From positions 1-43,891 of the forward strand of contig JAABQG010000029.1 of the NCBI GenBank assembly GCA_011391595.1: a DNA stretch of 43,891 nucleotides. Reading direction: 5' to 3'. The stretch's first letter is position 1; each line of letters begins with the position of its first letter. Made by a program: the position numbers and the translations under genes. Of the stretch, positions 35,753 to 43,440 are shown piece after piece. The notes under the pieces were generated by a model. That model was not told the DNA's origin and made no database searches. It saw only the letters and a program-made list of their open reading frames with translations. The stretch comes from Hydrogenophaga sp. (GTDB taxonomy: Bacteria > Pseudomonadota > Gammaproteobacteria > Burkholderiales > Burkholderiaceae_C).

Positions 35753-36961
35753 ATGACTTCTTCAAGAACCTACGACGTGGTGCTGTACGGCGCCACCGGT
35801 TTTGTCGGCCGCCAGACGGTGGCCTATTTCGCGGCGCACGCACAGGGGCTTCGCTGGGCACTGGCCGGACGCAACCGCGCGAAGCTCGAGGCCGTGCGCG
35901 CCGATGCCGGTCCGAAAGCCGCCGGTGCCGGGATCGTGGTGGCCGATGCGGCGGATGAGCCCGCCCTGGCGGCGCTTGCGCAAGGCACCCGGGTGGTGCT
36001 GAGCACGGCCGGACCTTTTGCGCTGTATGGCAGCGCCCTGGTGGCCGCCTGCGTGGCGAGCCGCACCCATTATGTGGACATCACGGGCGAAACGCCCTGG
36101 GTGCGGGACCTGATCGATCGCCATCACACCCAGGCCGCACGCGACGGCACCCGCATCATTCCGTGCTGCGGATTCGACTCGGTGCCCTCCGACCTGGGGG
36201 CCTGGCTGGTCCGGCAGCCTTTCCAGGAGATGGGTGTGCCCTGCGTCCGTGTAAAGGCCTGCTTTTCGCTGCGTGGCGGCTTCAATGGTGGCACGCTGGC
36301 CTCCGCACTGAACATGCTCGATGCCGGTCAGACCCGGCTGATGGCGGACCCCTACCTGCTGAATCCGCCGGCCGCACGACCCGCTGCTGGCCCCGAGGAC
36401 GCCGACCCCATGGTCCCGCACCATGACGTGGACTTTCAGGCATGGCTTGGTCCTTTTTTCATGGGGCCGGTGAACACACGCGTGGTGCGGCGCAGCGCGG
36501 CGCTGCTGAACTACGGCCCCGACTTCCATTACCAGGAGTTCCTGCGCTTCGGCGCTGGTGCGCTGGCCGCCGTGACGGCGGCGGGGGTTAGCGCCGGGAT
36601 GAGCGCCTCGCAGGCGGCCCTGCAACTGGCGCCGGTGCGCGCGCTGGCCCGCCGGTTAGCGCCTGCGCCGGGCGAGGGCCCTTCTGAAGGCAGCATGAAC
36701 CGGGGATCGTTCAGGTGTGAGCTCGTGGGGCTGGGCGCTGGCGGCGAAATCGTGCGTGCCCGCGTCGCGGACCGGGGCGATCCGGGCAACCGAGCCACGA
36801 CGAAGATGGTCTGTGAGGCGGCGCTGGCATTGGCAGGGAAAGCGGACAGCTTGCCTGGCGGCGCGAGATGGGGAGGAGTGCTGACGCCCGCCAGCGGACT
36901 CGGGGAGGTTCTGGTCGAGCGCCTTCGCACGGCCGGAATGACGCTGACGGTCCAGGGCTGA
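35753..36961 (+). CDS. saccharopine dehydrogenase-like (trans-acting enoyl reductase type) oxidoreductase
   Basis: 402 residues. The N-terminus carries the Rossmann motif VVLYGATGFVGRQ, followed by GRNRAKLEAV and a STAGPFALYGSALVAACV segment. The middle has YVDITGETPWVRDLI and PCCGFDSVPSDLGAWL. This set is typical of the family that includes mycobacterial trans-acting enoyl reductases and eukaryotic saccharopine dehydrogenase-like oxidoreductases, which act on lipid or polyketide intermediates or have no known substrate. The ATG at 35753 has GAGGAAA upstream; the earlier Met codons in the open frame lie in the repeat element. Convergent with the DUF3149 gene. Confidence 0.87.
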   Translation: MTSSRTYDVVLYGATGFVGRQTVAYFAAHAQGLRWALAGRNRAKLEAVRADAGPKAAGAGIVVADAADEPALAALAQGTRVVLSTAGPFALYGSALVAACVASRTHYVDITGETPWVRDLIDRHHTQAARDGTRIIPCCGFDSVPSDLGAWLVRQPFQEMGVPCVRVKACFSLRGGFNGGTLASALNMLDAGQTRLMADPYLLNPPAARPAAGPEDADPMVPHHDVDFQAWLGPFFMGPVNTRVVRRSAALLNYGPDFHYQEFLRFGAGALAAVTAAGVSAGMSASQAALQLAPVRALARRLAPAPGEGPSEGSMNRGSFRCELVGLGAGGEIVRARVADRGDPGNRATTKMVCEAALALAGKADSLPGGARWGGVLTPASGLGEVLVERLRTAGMTLTVQG

Positions 36962-36982
36962 ACCGTCAGGCGGTAGCGAGGG

Positions 36983-37126
36983 TCAGCGTCCGGCGGCCTT
37001 GGCGTCCTCGTTCATCTTCTTCGTGAAGAAGCGGTAGAAGAAGACGCCCATACCGAGCATGAAGATGATGCCGGAGATACTCATCAGGCCATAGTCGGTG
37101 GAAAAAAGATCGCTGAGCAGTTTCAT
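36983..37126 (-). CDS. DUF3149 small membrane protein
   Basis: 47 residues, easily missed because of size: starts MKLLSDLFSTDYGLMSISG, continues with one hydrophobic segment IIFMLGMGVFFYRFF, and ends in a charged TKKMNEDAKAAGR tail. This is the layout of DUF3149, a family of roughly 50-residue single-pass proteins of Betaproteobacteria with no assigned role. AAGGA lies about ten bases upstream of the ATG at 37126. The stop is 21 bases from the convergent reductase gene. An FNR-like site and a -10 element lie upstream (37183-37224), so it is likely expressed under low oxygen. Confidence 0.8.
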   Translation of the reverse strand: MKLLSDLFSTDYGLMSISGIIFMLGMGVFFYRFFTKKMNEDAKAAGR

Positions 37127-37182
37127 GATGAAAATCCTTGCACGGTTGAAAGCCCGGGTGCTTCGCGCCCACCCATAGATGA

Positions 37183-37224
37183 ACTATGGCTCATCAGGGG
37201 CGGGAATTCACTGACCTGCATCAA
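37183..37224 (-). promoter_or_regulatory. FNR/ANR-type class II promoter of the DUF3149 gene
   Basis: Minus strand TTGAT-GCAG-GTCAG (37224-37211) followed after 22 bases by CATAGT (37188-37183). The dyad centre is 29.5 bases from the first base of the -10 hexamer, which places it at -41.5, the standard position for class II FNR activation. The predicted start site is near 37176, about 50 bases before the ATG. Confidence 0.55.
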
Positions 37225-37331
37225 TTCTTCGGAGGACGTCGGCGATTTGTCGGGCTCAGTTAGCCGCATCAGATCCTTCTGTGCAAAAAGAAATGGAGTG
37301 GCAAAAGCCATTGACTGAGCACGAGTGACCG

Positions 37332-37856
37332 TCAAAGGGCTCCGGCGGTGTCGATGGTGCGCTCTCGGGGAGCCAGATCCGGGTCGTCTGAGCAGCTCGC
37401 GCCACCGCAACCATGAATCAGTTCCTTCGGCAGGGCTTCGGGCATGCTGACTACGCCGGTCAGCGGGTCGTAGCCGATGCTTCGCAGGTGAAGCGCCAGC
37501 GAAGCATCCATTGCCTGTGCATGATGCGGGAACCATAGCACCAGTTCCTGGGCCATCTGGCGCACCACGGCAAGTTCGCCGGCCTCCCCGCGCTTGAGTC
37601 CTTCGCGCAGCACCTGCAGCACCACCTTGTGCTGCATGCTGTGGCAGTTCGAAGAGGCAAACTGCGTCGCCAGCATCCAGGCGTCCTCGCGACCGAAATG
37701 GTCGTCGGTGTGGTCGATCAGGACGCGCCAGTGCGTCAACAAGCTGTCATCAGGCGCTGCATTCACAGCGGCCAGAAGGTCGATGAACTCGCGGTGGGTG
37801 TCATCCATGGCGGGCAAGTCCAGCGCCAGCGCATCGGACCATTCAAGATTCTGCAT
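37332..37856 (-). CDS. bacteriohemerythrin
   Basis: 174 residues, cytoplasmic four-helix bundle with a di-iron O2-binding site. All ligand motifs are intact: His21 (DDTHREF), His53-x3-Glu57 (DDHFGRED), His72-x3-His76 (CHSMQHKV) and His112-x4-Asp117 (HHAQAMD). Such proteins bind, deliver or sense O2 and NO. A C-terminal tail adds HGCGGASC, an extra Cys pair outside the core fold. The ATG at 37856 has GGAG six bases upstream; the 35-residue extension of the open frame is not supported. An FNR-like promoter precedes it (37883-37924). The DUF3149 gene lies downstream on the same strand. Confidence 0.9.
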   Translation of the reverse strand: MQNLEWSDALALDLPAMDDTHREFIDLLAAVNAAPDDSLLTHWRVLIDHTDDHFGREDAWMLATQFASSNCHSMQHKVVLQVLREGLKRGEAGELAVVRQMAQELVLWFPHHAQAMDASLALHLRSIGYDPLTGVVSMPEALPKELIHGCGGASCSDDPDLAPRERTIDTAGAL

Positions 37857-37882
37857 GGGGAGCTCCGGAAAAAGTTTGGGCG

Positions 37883-37924
37883 AGGATACGCAGTCCCGCC
37901 GTGCCCGATATTGATCCATGTCAT
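37883..37924 (-). promoter_or_regulatory. FNR/ANR-type class II promoter of the hemerythrin gene
   Basis: Plus strand TTGAT-CCAT-GTCAT at 37911-37924; read on the gene strand it is ATGAC-ATGG-ATCAA, with a perfect right half. TATCCT follows at 37888-37883. The distance from dyad centre to the -10 hexamer is 29.5 bases, the same as for the DUF3149 promoter and equal to a -41.5 position. Predicted start near 37876 gives a 20-base leader holding the ribosome-binding site. Confidence 0.55.
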
Positions 37925-38022
37925 CGCCTGGCGTGGTGCACCGCGCGCGCCGATGCGCCACTGCGCGGCGCCCAGGCTATGCTTGGCGCCCCGCTTTCCA
38001 ACCGTGCCCGCCCCTATTCGCC

Positions 38023-38829
38023 ATGTCCGAGACTTGTCTGCCACCACCGATCACGCACCCCCGGCGCCTTTGGGAACAGTTGAAGGCTCAGGGGTTTGCC
38101 GTGCTGGACGCTGCGTCTGTCTCTGCCTTGGCCGGGGTCGACCTGGGTCAACTGCACGCGCTGGATGTGGATTGGGCGACGCTTCCCGCTGATCGTTACC
38201 TGAAGGATGGCGGCCGGTACCGCCGCCGGCGCCATGCCTGTTTCGTGGTCGACGGCGCCCGGGTGGAGCGGTCCCCGCACCGGGCCCACTGGCAACCGCT
38301 GGACTACAACGCCTTGCATGGCGGCATGCAGCGCTGGTTCGAGCCCATCGACCCTGAGAGCACGGCACGGCCAGCGTGGGCCCAACTGTTGGCATGGCTG
38401 GGGGCGGTGGCCTGTGGTCTGCGGGGCGTCGAGACCTCGGACCTGCAATCCCAGGGTGCGCGACCGCGGCCATGGTTTGCCGAGGCCCACCAGTTCCGCA
38501 TCGACACCACGGATGGCATCGGCCGGCCGACGCCCGAAGGCGCGCACCGCGACGGTGTGGACCTGGTGGCGGTTTTTCTGGTGGCGCGCGAAGGCGTCAA
38601 GGGCGGCGAGACGCGCGTGTTTGATGCGCACGGTCCCGCCGGCCAGCGCTTCACGCTGACCGAAGCGTGGTCCTTGCTGCTGCTGGACGATCAGCGTGTG
38701 ATCCACGAATCGACGCCGATACAGCCGCTGAAGGACGGGGGTTATCGTGACACGCTGGTGATCACGCTGCGGGCTGGAGGCTTTCAGCAGGAGCCTCCTG
38801 TACTTGATGCAGGTCAAATGATTGACTGA
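38023..38829 (+). CDS. 2OG-Fe(II) dioxygenase (PF10014-type)
   Basis: 268 residues, cytoplasmic. Iron ligands are visible as His175-Arg-Asp177 (EGAHRDGVDLVAVFLV) and His228 (QRVIHESTPI), with Arg242 (DGGYRDTLVIT) as the probable 2-oxoglutarate anchor. The arrangement is that of the 2OG-Fe dioxygenase family that includes bacterial L-isoleucine and related amino-acid hydroxylases. The substrate here is unknown. The ATG at 38023 begins MSETCLPPP; upstream residues of the open frame are low-complexity. Divergent from the hemerythrin gene: both enzymes use O2-related chemistry and share the intergenic region with the FNR-like site. Confidence 0.82.
   Translation: MSETCLPPPITHPRRLWEQLKAQGFAVLDAASVSALAGVDLGQLHALDVDWATLPADRYLKDGGRYRRRRHACFVVDGARVERSPHRAHWQPLDYNALHGGMQRWFEPIDPESTARPAWAQLLAWLGAVACGLRGVETSDLQSQGARPRPWFAEAHQFRIDTTDGIGRPTPEGAHRDGVDLVAVFLVAREGVKGGETRVFDAHGPAGQRFTLTEAWSLLLLDDQRVIHESTPIQPLKDGGYRDTLVITLRAGGFQQEPPVLDAGQMID
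38804..38817 (+). promoter_or_regulatory. strong FNR/ANR-like site upstream of the universal stress gene
   Basis: TTGAT-GCAG-GTCAA, 9 of 10 matches to TTGAT-N4-ATCAA and identical in 13 of 14 bases to the DUF3149 site. It lies inside the last codons of the dioxygenase gene, 78 bases before the uspA-like start codon. A possible -10 TACAGT (38858-38863) would put the dyad at about -59.5, near a class I position. Confidence 0.6.
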
Positions 38830-38894
38830 GGGACCGCTTCGGCTCCAGAATCAGATTTACAGTGTTTCATCGCGATTCAAACAGAGGAGAAAAC

Positions 38895-39332
38895 ATGTTG
38901 TTCAAGAACATTCTGGTTCCCGTCGATGGGTCGGCCGCATCGCTGCAGGCCGTTGCAAGTGCCGTGTCCCTGGCCAAGGCGTACGAGGGAACGGTCACGG
39001 CGATCTACGTGATTGATCCCTACCCCTTCACCGGCGTCGGCACCGATTTCGCATACGGTCAGGATCAATACCTGGCCGCGGCCACCGCCGAGGCCAATGC
39101 CGCCATCCGGGTGGCTCAGGAAGCCATCGAGGCGGGTGGCGTGAAGGTGGTAACCCGCGTGGTCGAGGCACATTCCATCTGGCGCGGCATTCTCGACGCC
39201 GCCAGCGCCCTGGGCTCCGACATCGTGGTGATGGGATCGCACGGGCGCCACGGTCTGGAGAAACTGCTGGGCAGCGTCGCCCAGCGCGTGGTCTCGCATT
39301 CCCACGTGCCGGTGCTGGTGGTGCGCGACTAA
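38895..39332 (+). CDS. universal stress protein, UspA family
   Basis: 145 residues, a single Usp domain. It opens MLFKNILVPVDGSAASLQAV and ends with the ATP-binding pattern GSHGRHGLEKLLGSVAQRVV (G-x2-G-x9-G-S), so it is of the ATP-binding subclass, and closes with SHVPVLVVRD. Usp proteins accumulate under starvation and low oxygen and bind nucleotides as dimers. GAGGAG at 38884-38889 fixes the ATG at 38895. The FNR-like site at 38804 and the neighbours suggest induction by oxygen limitation (inference). Followed by an inverted repeat and a strong terminator. Confidence 0.92.
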   Translation: MLFKNILVPVDGSAASLQAVASAVSLAKAYEGTVTAIYVIDPYPFTGVGTDFAYGQDQYLAAATAEANAAIRVAQEAIEAGGVKVVTRVVEAHSIWRGILDAASALGSDIVVMGSHGRHGLEKLLGSVAQRVVSHSHVPVLVVRD

Positions 39333-39396
39333 CGGTCAAACGTTCGGGAACGCAATACAGGTCGGGCTACCGGCGGTGGCCTCAGGCGACTTGTGA

Positions 39397-39427
39397 CCAT
39401 TTGGGTCCATCCCTCATTGCCAAATGG
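39397..39427. repeat. inverted repeat downstream of the universal stress gene
   Basis: CCATTTGG (39397-39404) and CCAAATGG (39420-39427) are perfectly complementary over 8 bp with 15 bases between. It sits between the uspA-like stop and the terminator; it may stabilise the mRNA 3' end. Confidence 0.4.
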
Positions 39428-39456
39428 ACACCGTTGACTCTCAAAATGATACTAAA

Positions 39457-39484
39457 AAGGGCCTCTTGAGGCCCTTGTTTTTTT
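39457..39484. terminator. bidirectional rho-independent terminator
   Basis: Stem AAGGGCCTC (39457-39465) / GAGGCCCTT (39468-39476), followed by G and seven T on the plus strand and preceded by a run of A, which is a T-run on the minus strand. It lies between the convergent universal stress and thiolase genes and should serve both. Confidence 0.85.
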
Positions 39485-39520
39485 GATGTCATGACACCCG
39501 ATTGGGCGTCGCGGTTTGCC

Positions 39521-40705
39521 TTACATGCGCTCGAAGATCGCCGCAATGCCCTGACCGCCACCAATGCACATGGTCACCAGCGCGTAGCGGCCGTTGACGC
39601 GCTGCAACTCGTACAGGGCTTTGACGGTGATCAGCGCGCCGGTGGCGCCGATCGGGTGGCCCAGCGAGATGCCGGAGCCGTTGGGGTTGACCTTGGCCGG
39701 GTCCAGGCCCAGCTCGCGGGTGACAGCGCAGGCCTGGGCGGCGAAGGCTTCGTTGGCCTCGATCACATCCAGGTCGTTGACCGTCAGGCCGGTCTTCTTG
39801 AGCACGGCCTGCGTGGCCGAAATCGGGCCCACGCCCATGATCTTGGGGTCCAGACCGGTGTGCGCGTAGCCCACCAGGCGGGCCATCGGCTTGGCGCCAC
39901 GGGCCTTGGCCGCACCGGCTTCCATCAGCACGACGGCGGCGGCTGCGTCGTTGATGCCGGAGGCGTTGCCGGCGGTCACGGTGCCGTTTTCCTTGATGAA
40001 CACCGGCTTGAGCTTGGCCATGTCGGCGAGCGAGCAGTTCGGGCGGAAGTGCTCGTCCGTGGCCCAGGACACGTCGCCTTTCTTGCTCTTGAGCGTGACG
40101 GGGACGATCTGCTCCTTGAACAGGCCGGCTTCGGTGGCCCGCTGGGCGCGGTTGTGGCTCTCGACGGCCAGCGCATCCTGCATCTCGCGGGTGATGCCGT
40201 ATTTGGCGGCGACGTTCTCGGCCGTCACGCCCATGTGGATGGTCTGGAAGGGGTCGTGCAGTGCGCCGACCACCATGTCGATCATCTTGGTGTCACCCAT
40301 GCGGGCGCCCCAGCGCATGTTGAGGCTGGCGTAGGGGCCGCGGCTCATGTTCTCGGCGCCGCCGCCGATGGCGATGTCGGTGTCGCCCAGCAGGATGGAC
40401 TGGCTCGCCGACACGATGGCCTGCAGCCCCGAGCCGCACAGGCGGTTCACGTTAAAGGCGGGCGTACCCTCGGCGCAGCCGCCATTGATCGCCGCCACCC
40501 GCGACAGGTACATGTCCTTGGGCTCGGTGTTGACCACATGGCCGAACACGACGTGGCCCACGTCCTTGCCGTCCACGCCGGCACGCGCCAGCGATTCGCG
40601 CACGACCTGTGCGGCCAGATCGGTGGGGGCAATGTCCTTCAGGCTTCCGCCGTAGGTACCTATGGCGGTGCGCACACCGCTGACGACGACAACTTCACGG
40701 CTCAT
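39521..40705 (-). CDS. bktB: acetyl-CoA C-acyltransferase / beta-ketothiolase (BktB-type)
   Basis: 394 residues, cytoplasmic thiolase. Acyl-enzyme Cys90 in NRLCGSGLQAIVSA, His350 in LGHPIGATGALI and Cys380 in TMCIGGGQGIAAIFE complete the active site, with EANEAFAAQ as the fourth loop. It aligns from memory almost throughout with Cupriavidus BktB (MxREVVVVSGVRTAIGT start, DMYLSRVAAINGG, HMGVTAENVA), which condenses or cleaves short and C5 acyl-CoAs in polyhydroxyalkanoate and fatty-acid metabolism. The ATG at 40705 has AGGAG upstream. No other pha genes are in the window. It is divergent from ppk2. Confidence 0.92.
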   Translation of the reverse strand: MSREVVVVSGVRTAIGTYGGSLKDIAPTDLAAQVVRESLARAGVDGKDVGHVVFGHVVNTEPKDMYLSRVAAINGGCAEGTPAFNVNRLCGSGLQAIVSASQSILLGDTDIAIGGGAENMSRGPYASLNMRWGARMGDTKMIDMVVGALHDPFQTIHMGVTAENVAAKYGITREMQDALAVESHNRAQRATEAGLFKEQIVPVTLKSKKGDVSWATDEHFRPNCSLADMAKLKPVFIKENGTVTAGNASGINDAAAAVVLMEAGAAKARGAKPMARLVGYAHTGLDPKIMGVGPISATQAVLKKTGLTVNDLDVIEANEAFAAQACAVTRELGLDPAKVNPNGSGISLGHPIGATGALITVKALYELQRVNGRYALVTMCIGGGQGIAAIFERM

Positions 40706-40727
40706 GGGAGTCTCCTGGATTTGGGGG

Positions 40728-40754
40728 GTGAAAGTGCATATTTTCCCCACTTTC
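40728..40754. promoter_or_regulatory. inverted repeat between bktB and ppk2
   Basis: GAAAGTG (40730-40736) and CACTTTC (40748-40754) are perfect 7-bp arms, with an AT-rich centre in otherwise GC-rich DNA, 25 bases upstream of the thiolase start. Candidate operator for the divergent pair; I do not recognise it as a known site. Confidence 0.35.
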
Positions 40755-40840
40755 GGCTACAGCGGGCTGACAGCCGGTGGCGCAGCGCCGGTGCGCCGGC
40801 TGTCATCAATTCGTCACACCCGGCCGCGACACTGCGGGGC

Positions 40841-41788
40841 ATGAGCGACACGCAGCACCCACCCGAGAACCCCTCTTCGGCCGACGAAGCCCTGATGGAG
40901 CGCATTCACCGCGACCTGATCGACGGGTACGACGAGGAACTGGAGCTGGAGTTCGAGGACCGCACCGTCGCCGCGCTGACGGGCGACAACTCGCCCGACT
41001 TCACGCTGGAAAGCCACGAGACCCGGCGCCACTACTTCCGCGAACTGTTCCGCCTGCAGGGCGAGCTGGTCAAGCTGCAGGACTGGGTGGTGGCCACCGG
41101 CCACAAGGTGGTGATCATCTTCGAAGGGCGTGATGCGGCGGGAAAGGGTGGCGTGATCAAGCGCATCACCCAACGCCTGAACCCGCGCGTGTGCCGCGTG
41201 GCGGCGCTGCCCGCGCCCAACAACCGCGAGCGCACGCAGTGGTATTTCCAGCGCTATGTGTCGCACCTGCCGGCTGCCGGCGAGATGGTGCTGTTCGACC
41301 GCAGCTGGTACAACCGCGCCGGCGTCGAACGCGTCATGGGCTTTTGCTCGGAAGACGACGTTGAAGCCTTCTTCCGCGACGTGCCCGAGTTCGAGAAGAT
41401 GCTGGTGCGCTCGGGCATACAGCTGATCAAATACTGGTTCTCGATCTCGGACGACGAGCAGAACCTGCGCTTTCTGGGGCGCATCCACGACCCGCTCAAA
41501 CAATGGAAGCTCAGCCCGATGGACCTGGAGTCACGCCGGCGCTGGGAGGACTACACGCGCGCCAAGGAGGTGATGCTGGAACGCACCCATATCGACGCCG
41601 CGCCGTGGTGGATCGTGCCGGCCGACGACAAGAAGAAGGCGCGCCTGAACTGTATCCACCATCTGCTGGGCCAGATGGACTACCGCGAGATCGAGCGCGA
41701 GCCGGTGGTTCTGCCACAGCGCGAACGCCACGTGGACTATGCGCGCCAGCCGGTGCCACAGGAAATTCTGGTGCCGCAGGTCTACTGA
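40841..41788 (+). CDS. ppk2: polyphosphate kinase 2 (PPK2)
   Basis: 315 residues, P-loop kinase that transfers phosphate between polyphosphate and nucleoside diphosphates. Walker A GRDAAGKGG at 96-104, Walker B/lid motif FDRSWYNRAGVERVMGF, and the RFLGRIHDPLKQWKLSPMD segment typical of class I one-domain PPK2. The N-terminal 50 residues are acidic and variable. Although the open frame runs far upstream through the antisense of bktB, the ATG at 40841 (MSDTQHPPENP) is the only sensible start; its ribosome-binding site is weak. Likely role: storage or regeneration of NTPs from polyphosphate. Confidence 0.92.
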   Translation: MSDTQHPPENPSSADEALMERIHRDLIDGYDEELELEFEDRTVAALTGDNSPDFTLESHETRRHYFRELFRLQGELVKLQDWVVATGHKVVIIFEGRDAAGKGGVIKRITQRLNPRVCRVAALPAPNNRERTQWYFQRYVSHLPAAGEMVLFDRSWYNRAGVERVMGFCSEDDVEAFFRDVPEFEKMLVRSGIQLIKYWFSISDDEQNLRFLGRIHDPLKQWKLSPMDLESRRRWEDYTRAKEVMLERTHIDAAPWWIVPADDKKKARLNCIHHLLGQMDYREIEREPVVLPQRERHVDYARQPVPQEILVPQVY

Positions 41789-41800
41789 GCGACGCCGGCC

Positions 41801-41830
41801 CCCTCGGACCGCGCATGTGGCGACCGAGGG
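41801..41830 (+). terminator. possible ppk2 terminator
   Basis: CCCTCGG (41801-41807) and CCGAGGG (41824-41830) form a perfect 7-bp stem with a 16-base loop, 13 bases after the ppk2 stop. The following ATTTGATTG is only a weak T-run. Confidence 0.4.
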
Positions 41831-41893
41831 ATTTGATTGACTCCTGAAAAAGAAGCTTCTTACGACCGTTTGGCGGTGGGTTCAGGCGCTTTT

Positions 41894-41917
41894 CAATTAA
41901 AAATGGCCCTTTGGGCC
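41894..41917 (-). terminator. rho-independent terminator of the leftward SDR operon
   Basis: Minus strand GGCCC-AAA-GGGCC (41917-41905) followed by ATTTTTAATTG. It lies 12 bases downstream of the SDR stop codon, the expected place for the end of the three-gene operon. Confidence 0.7.
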
Positions 41918-41928
41918 GATCCGAAGTC

Positions 41929-42684
41929 TCAATCGCGAACGTCGGCGACCGGGTTGGCGCCGAAATCGGGCCGGCCCAGATAGCCCAGCACCTGCCGGGC
42001 CGCGTCAGTGGGGCTGCTCAGCAGGCCCTTGTCCTTCAGTCCGATGAAATTGCCCACATCCGGAAAGGCGGTGCTGGCCGCGCCGCGCAGCTGCACCTGC
42101 ATGTCGGTGTCGATCACGCCGGGCGCCAGTGAACACACTTTTGCACCGTTCGGCATCAGGGCTTCCTCCAGCGCCAGGCAACGCGTGAAGTGGTCCATGC
42201 CGGCCTTGGCCGCGCAGTAGCCCGCCTGCGAGGCCATGGCGCGCCGGCCCAGGCCCGAGGAGATGTTGAGGACCTTGCGCGGCAGGTTCCAGCCGGCCGT
42301 GGTGTGCAGGAACGCGGCGGTCAATGCCATCGGCGCCTCCAGCCCCACGCGCAACGCGTGCGCCAGGTCGCCGGGATCGGCTTCGCTCAGCGGGCCGATA
42401 CGCGGAATCACACCCGCGTTGTTGATCAGCGTGGCCGCTGCGAAGGTGCCCGTCGGCTGCGCGGCCAGCCAGGCGGACAGGCGGTTGGCCACGGCACTGG
42501 CGTCGGCCAGGTCCACGGACCACTGGACCAACGTGGCGCCAGCGGCCGCGGCGTCGGCCGTCAGCGATTCGTTGACGGTGCGCGAGAGCGTGAGCAGTGT
42601 GTGGCCGGATTGCAGCGATTGCTTCGCCATGGCCAGGCCCATGCCGCGGGACGCGCCCGTGAGGATCGTGAGGGTGGGTTTCAT
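41929..42684 (-). CDS. SDR-family oxidoreductase (sepiapterin reductase-like)
   Basis: 251 residues. Cofactor motif TGASRGMG near the N-terminus, NNAG in LINNAGVIPRIG, Ser in NISSGLG and the YCAAKAGMD Tyr-x3-Lys. Arg in LSRTVNESL after strand 2 points to NADP. The length and the GVIDTDMQVQLR loop resemble the sepiapterin-reductase-like SDRs (YueD group), though pteridine activity cannot be claimed. The ATG at 42684 has no clear ribosome-binding site. Last gene of a leftward operon, 45 bases after the pseudouridine synthase. Confidence 0.87.
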   Translation of the reverse strand: MKPTLTILTGASRGMGLAMAKQSLQSGHTLLTLSRTVNESLTADAAAAGATLVQWSVDLADASAVANRLSAWLAAQPTGTFAAATLINNAGVIPRIGPLSEADPGDLAHALRVGLEAPMALTAAFLHTTAGWNLPRKVLNISSGLGRRAMASQAGYCAAKAGMDHFTRCLALEEALMPNGAKVCSLAPGVIDTDMQVQLRGAASTAFPDVGNFIGLKDKGLLSSPTDAARQVLGYLGRPDFGANPVADVRD

Positions 42685-42729
42685 GGGCGCATGTTAGCGC
42701 TACCGGCGCCGGGCCGAGTCCGACCGGCT

Positions 42730-43440
42730 TCAGAACGGTGGTGGGCAGTCAAAGACCATCGGCTTGCCGCTGGCCGGGTGAAACAGCGCCAGGCGGCGCG
42801 CGTGCAGCAGCAGGCGGGGCGCGGCGGCCGTCGCGGCGGGAGGGGCATAAAGCGGGTCACCCAGGATCGGATGGCCCAGCGCCTGCAGGTGCACGCGCAG
42901 CTGGTGTGAGCGGCCAGTGACCGGCTCCAGCAGCACGCGGGTGGTGCCTGCCGCCGCTTCGTGCGCCAGCACCTGCCAGCGGGTGCGGCTGGGCCGGCCC
43001 TGGGCGTGATCGACGATGCTGCGCGGCCGGTTCAGCCAGTCCAGGATCAGCGGCAGGTCGATCAGACCCCAGCCGTCGGCGGTTTCGGGCGGCGCCATCA
43101 GGCCCTGCACCACGGCCACGTATTGCTTGTGCACCTGGCGCTTCTCGAAGGCGAGGTTGAGCGCGCGCTGCGCCGGCAGTCCACGCGCCATGACGATCAG
43201 GCCCGAAGTGGCCATGTCGAGCCGGTGCACCACCAGCGCATCGGGAAATTCAGCCTGGGCGCGGGTGGCCAGGCAGTCCTGCTTGTCTTCGCCACGGCCG
43301 GGCACGGCCAGCAGGCCGGCGGGTTTGTCGAACACCAGCAGCGCCTCGTCGGCATGCACCAGACGCAGGCCGGGCGGCACTGGCGGACCCGCGGACCAGG
43401 GCAGTACGGACGTCGGCGCGTCCCCGGCCGGTGCGCTCAT
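42730..43440 (-). CDS. RluA-family RNA pseudouridine synthase
   Basis: 236 residues. It isomerises uridine to pseudouridine in RNA. The catalytic Asp75 lies in the family motif VHRLDMATSGL; other motifs are FDKPAGLLAVPGRG, TGRSHQLRVHLQALGHPILGD (shown here in part) and LLLHARRLALFHP. No S4 RNA-binding domain is present, so it is like the short RluA or TruC types; the target could be rRNA or tRNA. The ATG at 43440 shares four bases (ATGA) with the stop of the upstream gene, which shows coupling and excludes the low-complexity extension of the open frame. Confidence 0.9.
   Translation of the reverse strand: MSAPAGDAPTSVLPWSAGPPVPPGLRLVHADEALLVFDKPAGLLAVPGRGEDKQDCLATRAQAEFPDALVVHRLDMATSGLIVMARGLPAQRALNLAFEKRQVHKQYVAVVQGLMAPPETADGWGLIDLPLILDWLNRPRSIVDHAQGRPSRTRWQVLAHEAAAGTTRVLLEPVTGRSHQLRVHLQALGHPILGDPLYAPPAATAAAPRLLLHARRLALFHPASGKPMVFDCPPPF

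Noticed and set aside
39491-40840. Long plus-strand open frame leading into ppk2
   Set aside because: It is antisense to the thiolase gene and crosses its promoter region; the PPK2 family starts at the ATG at 40841.
41850-41861. AAGAAGCTTCTT perfect palindrome
   Set aside because: A 12-base palindrome with no loop, no neighbour relation and no second copy; likely chance.
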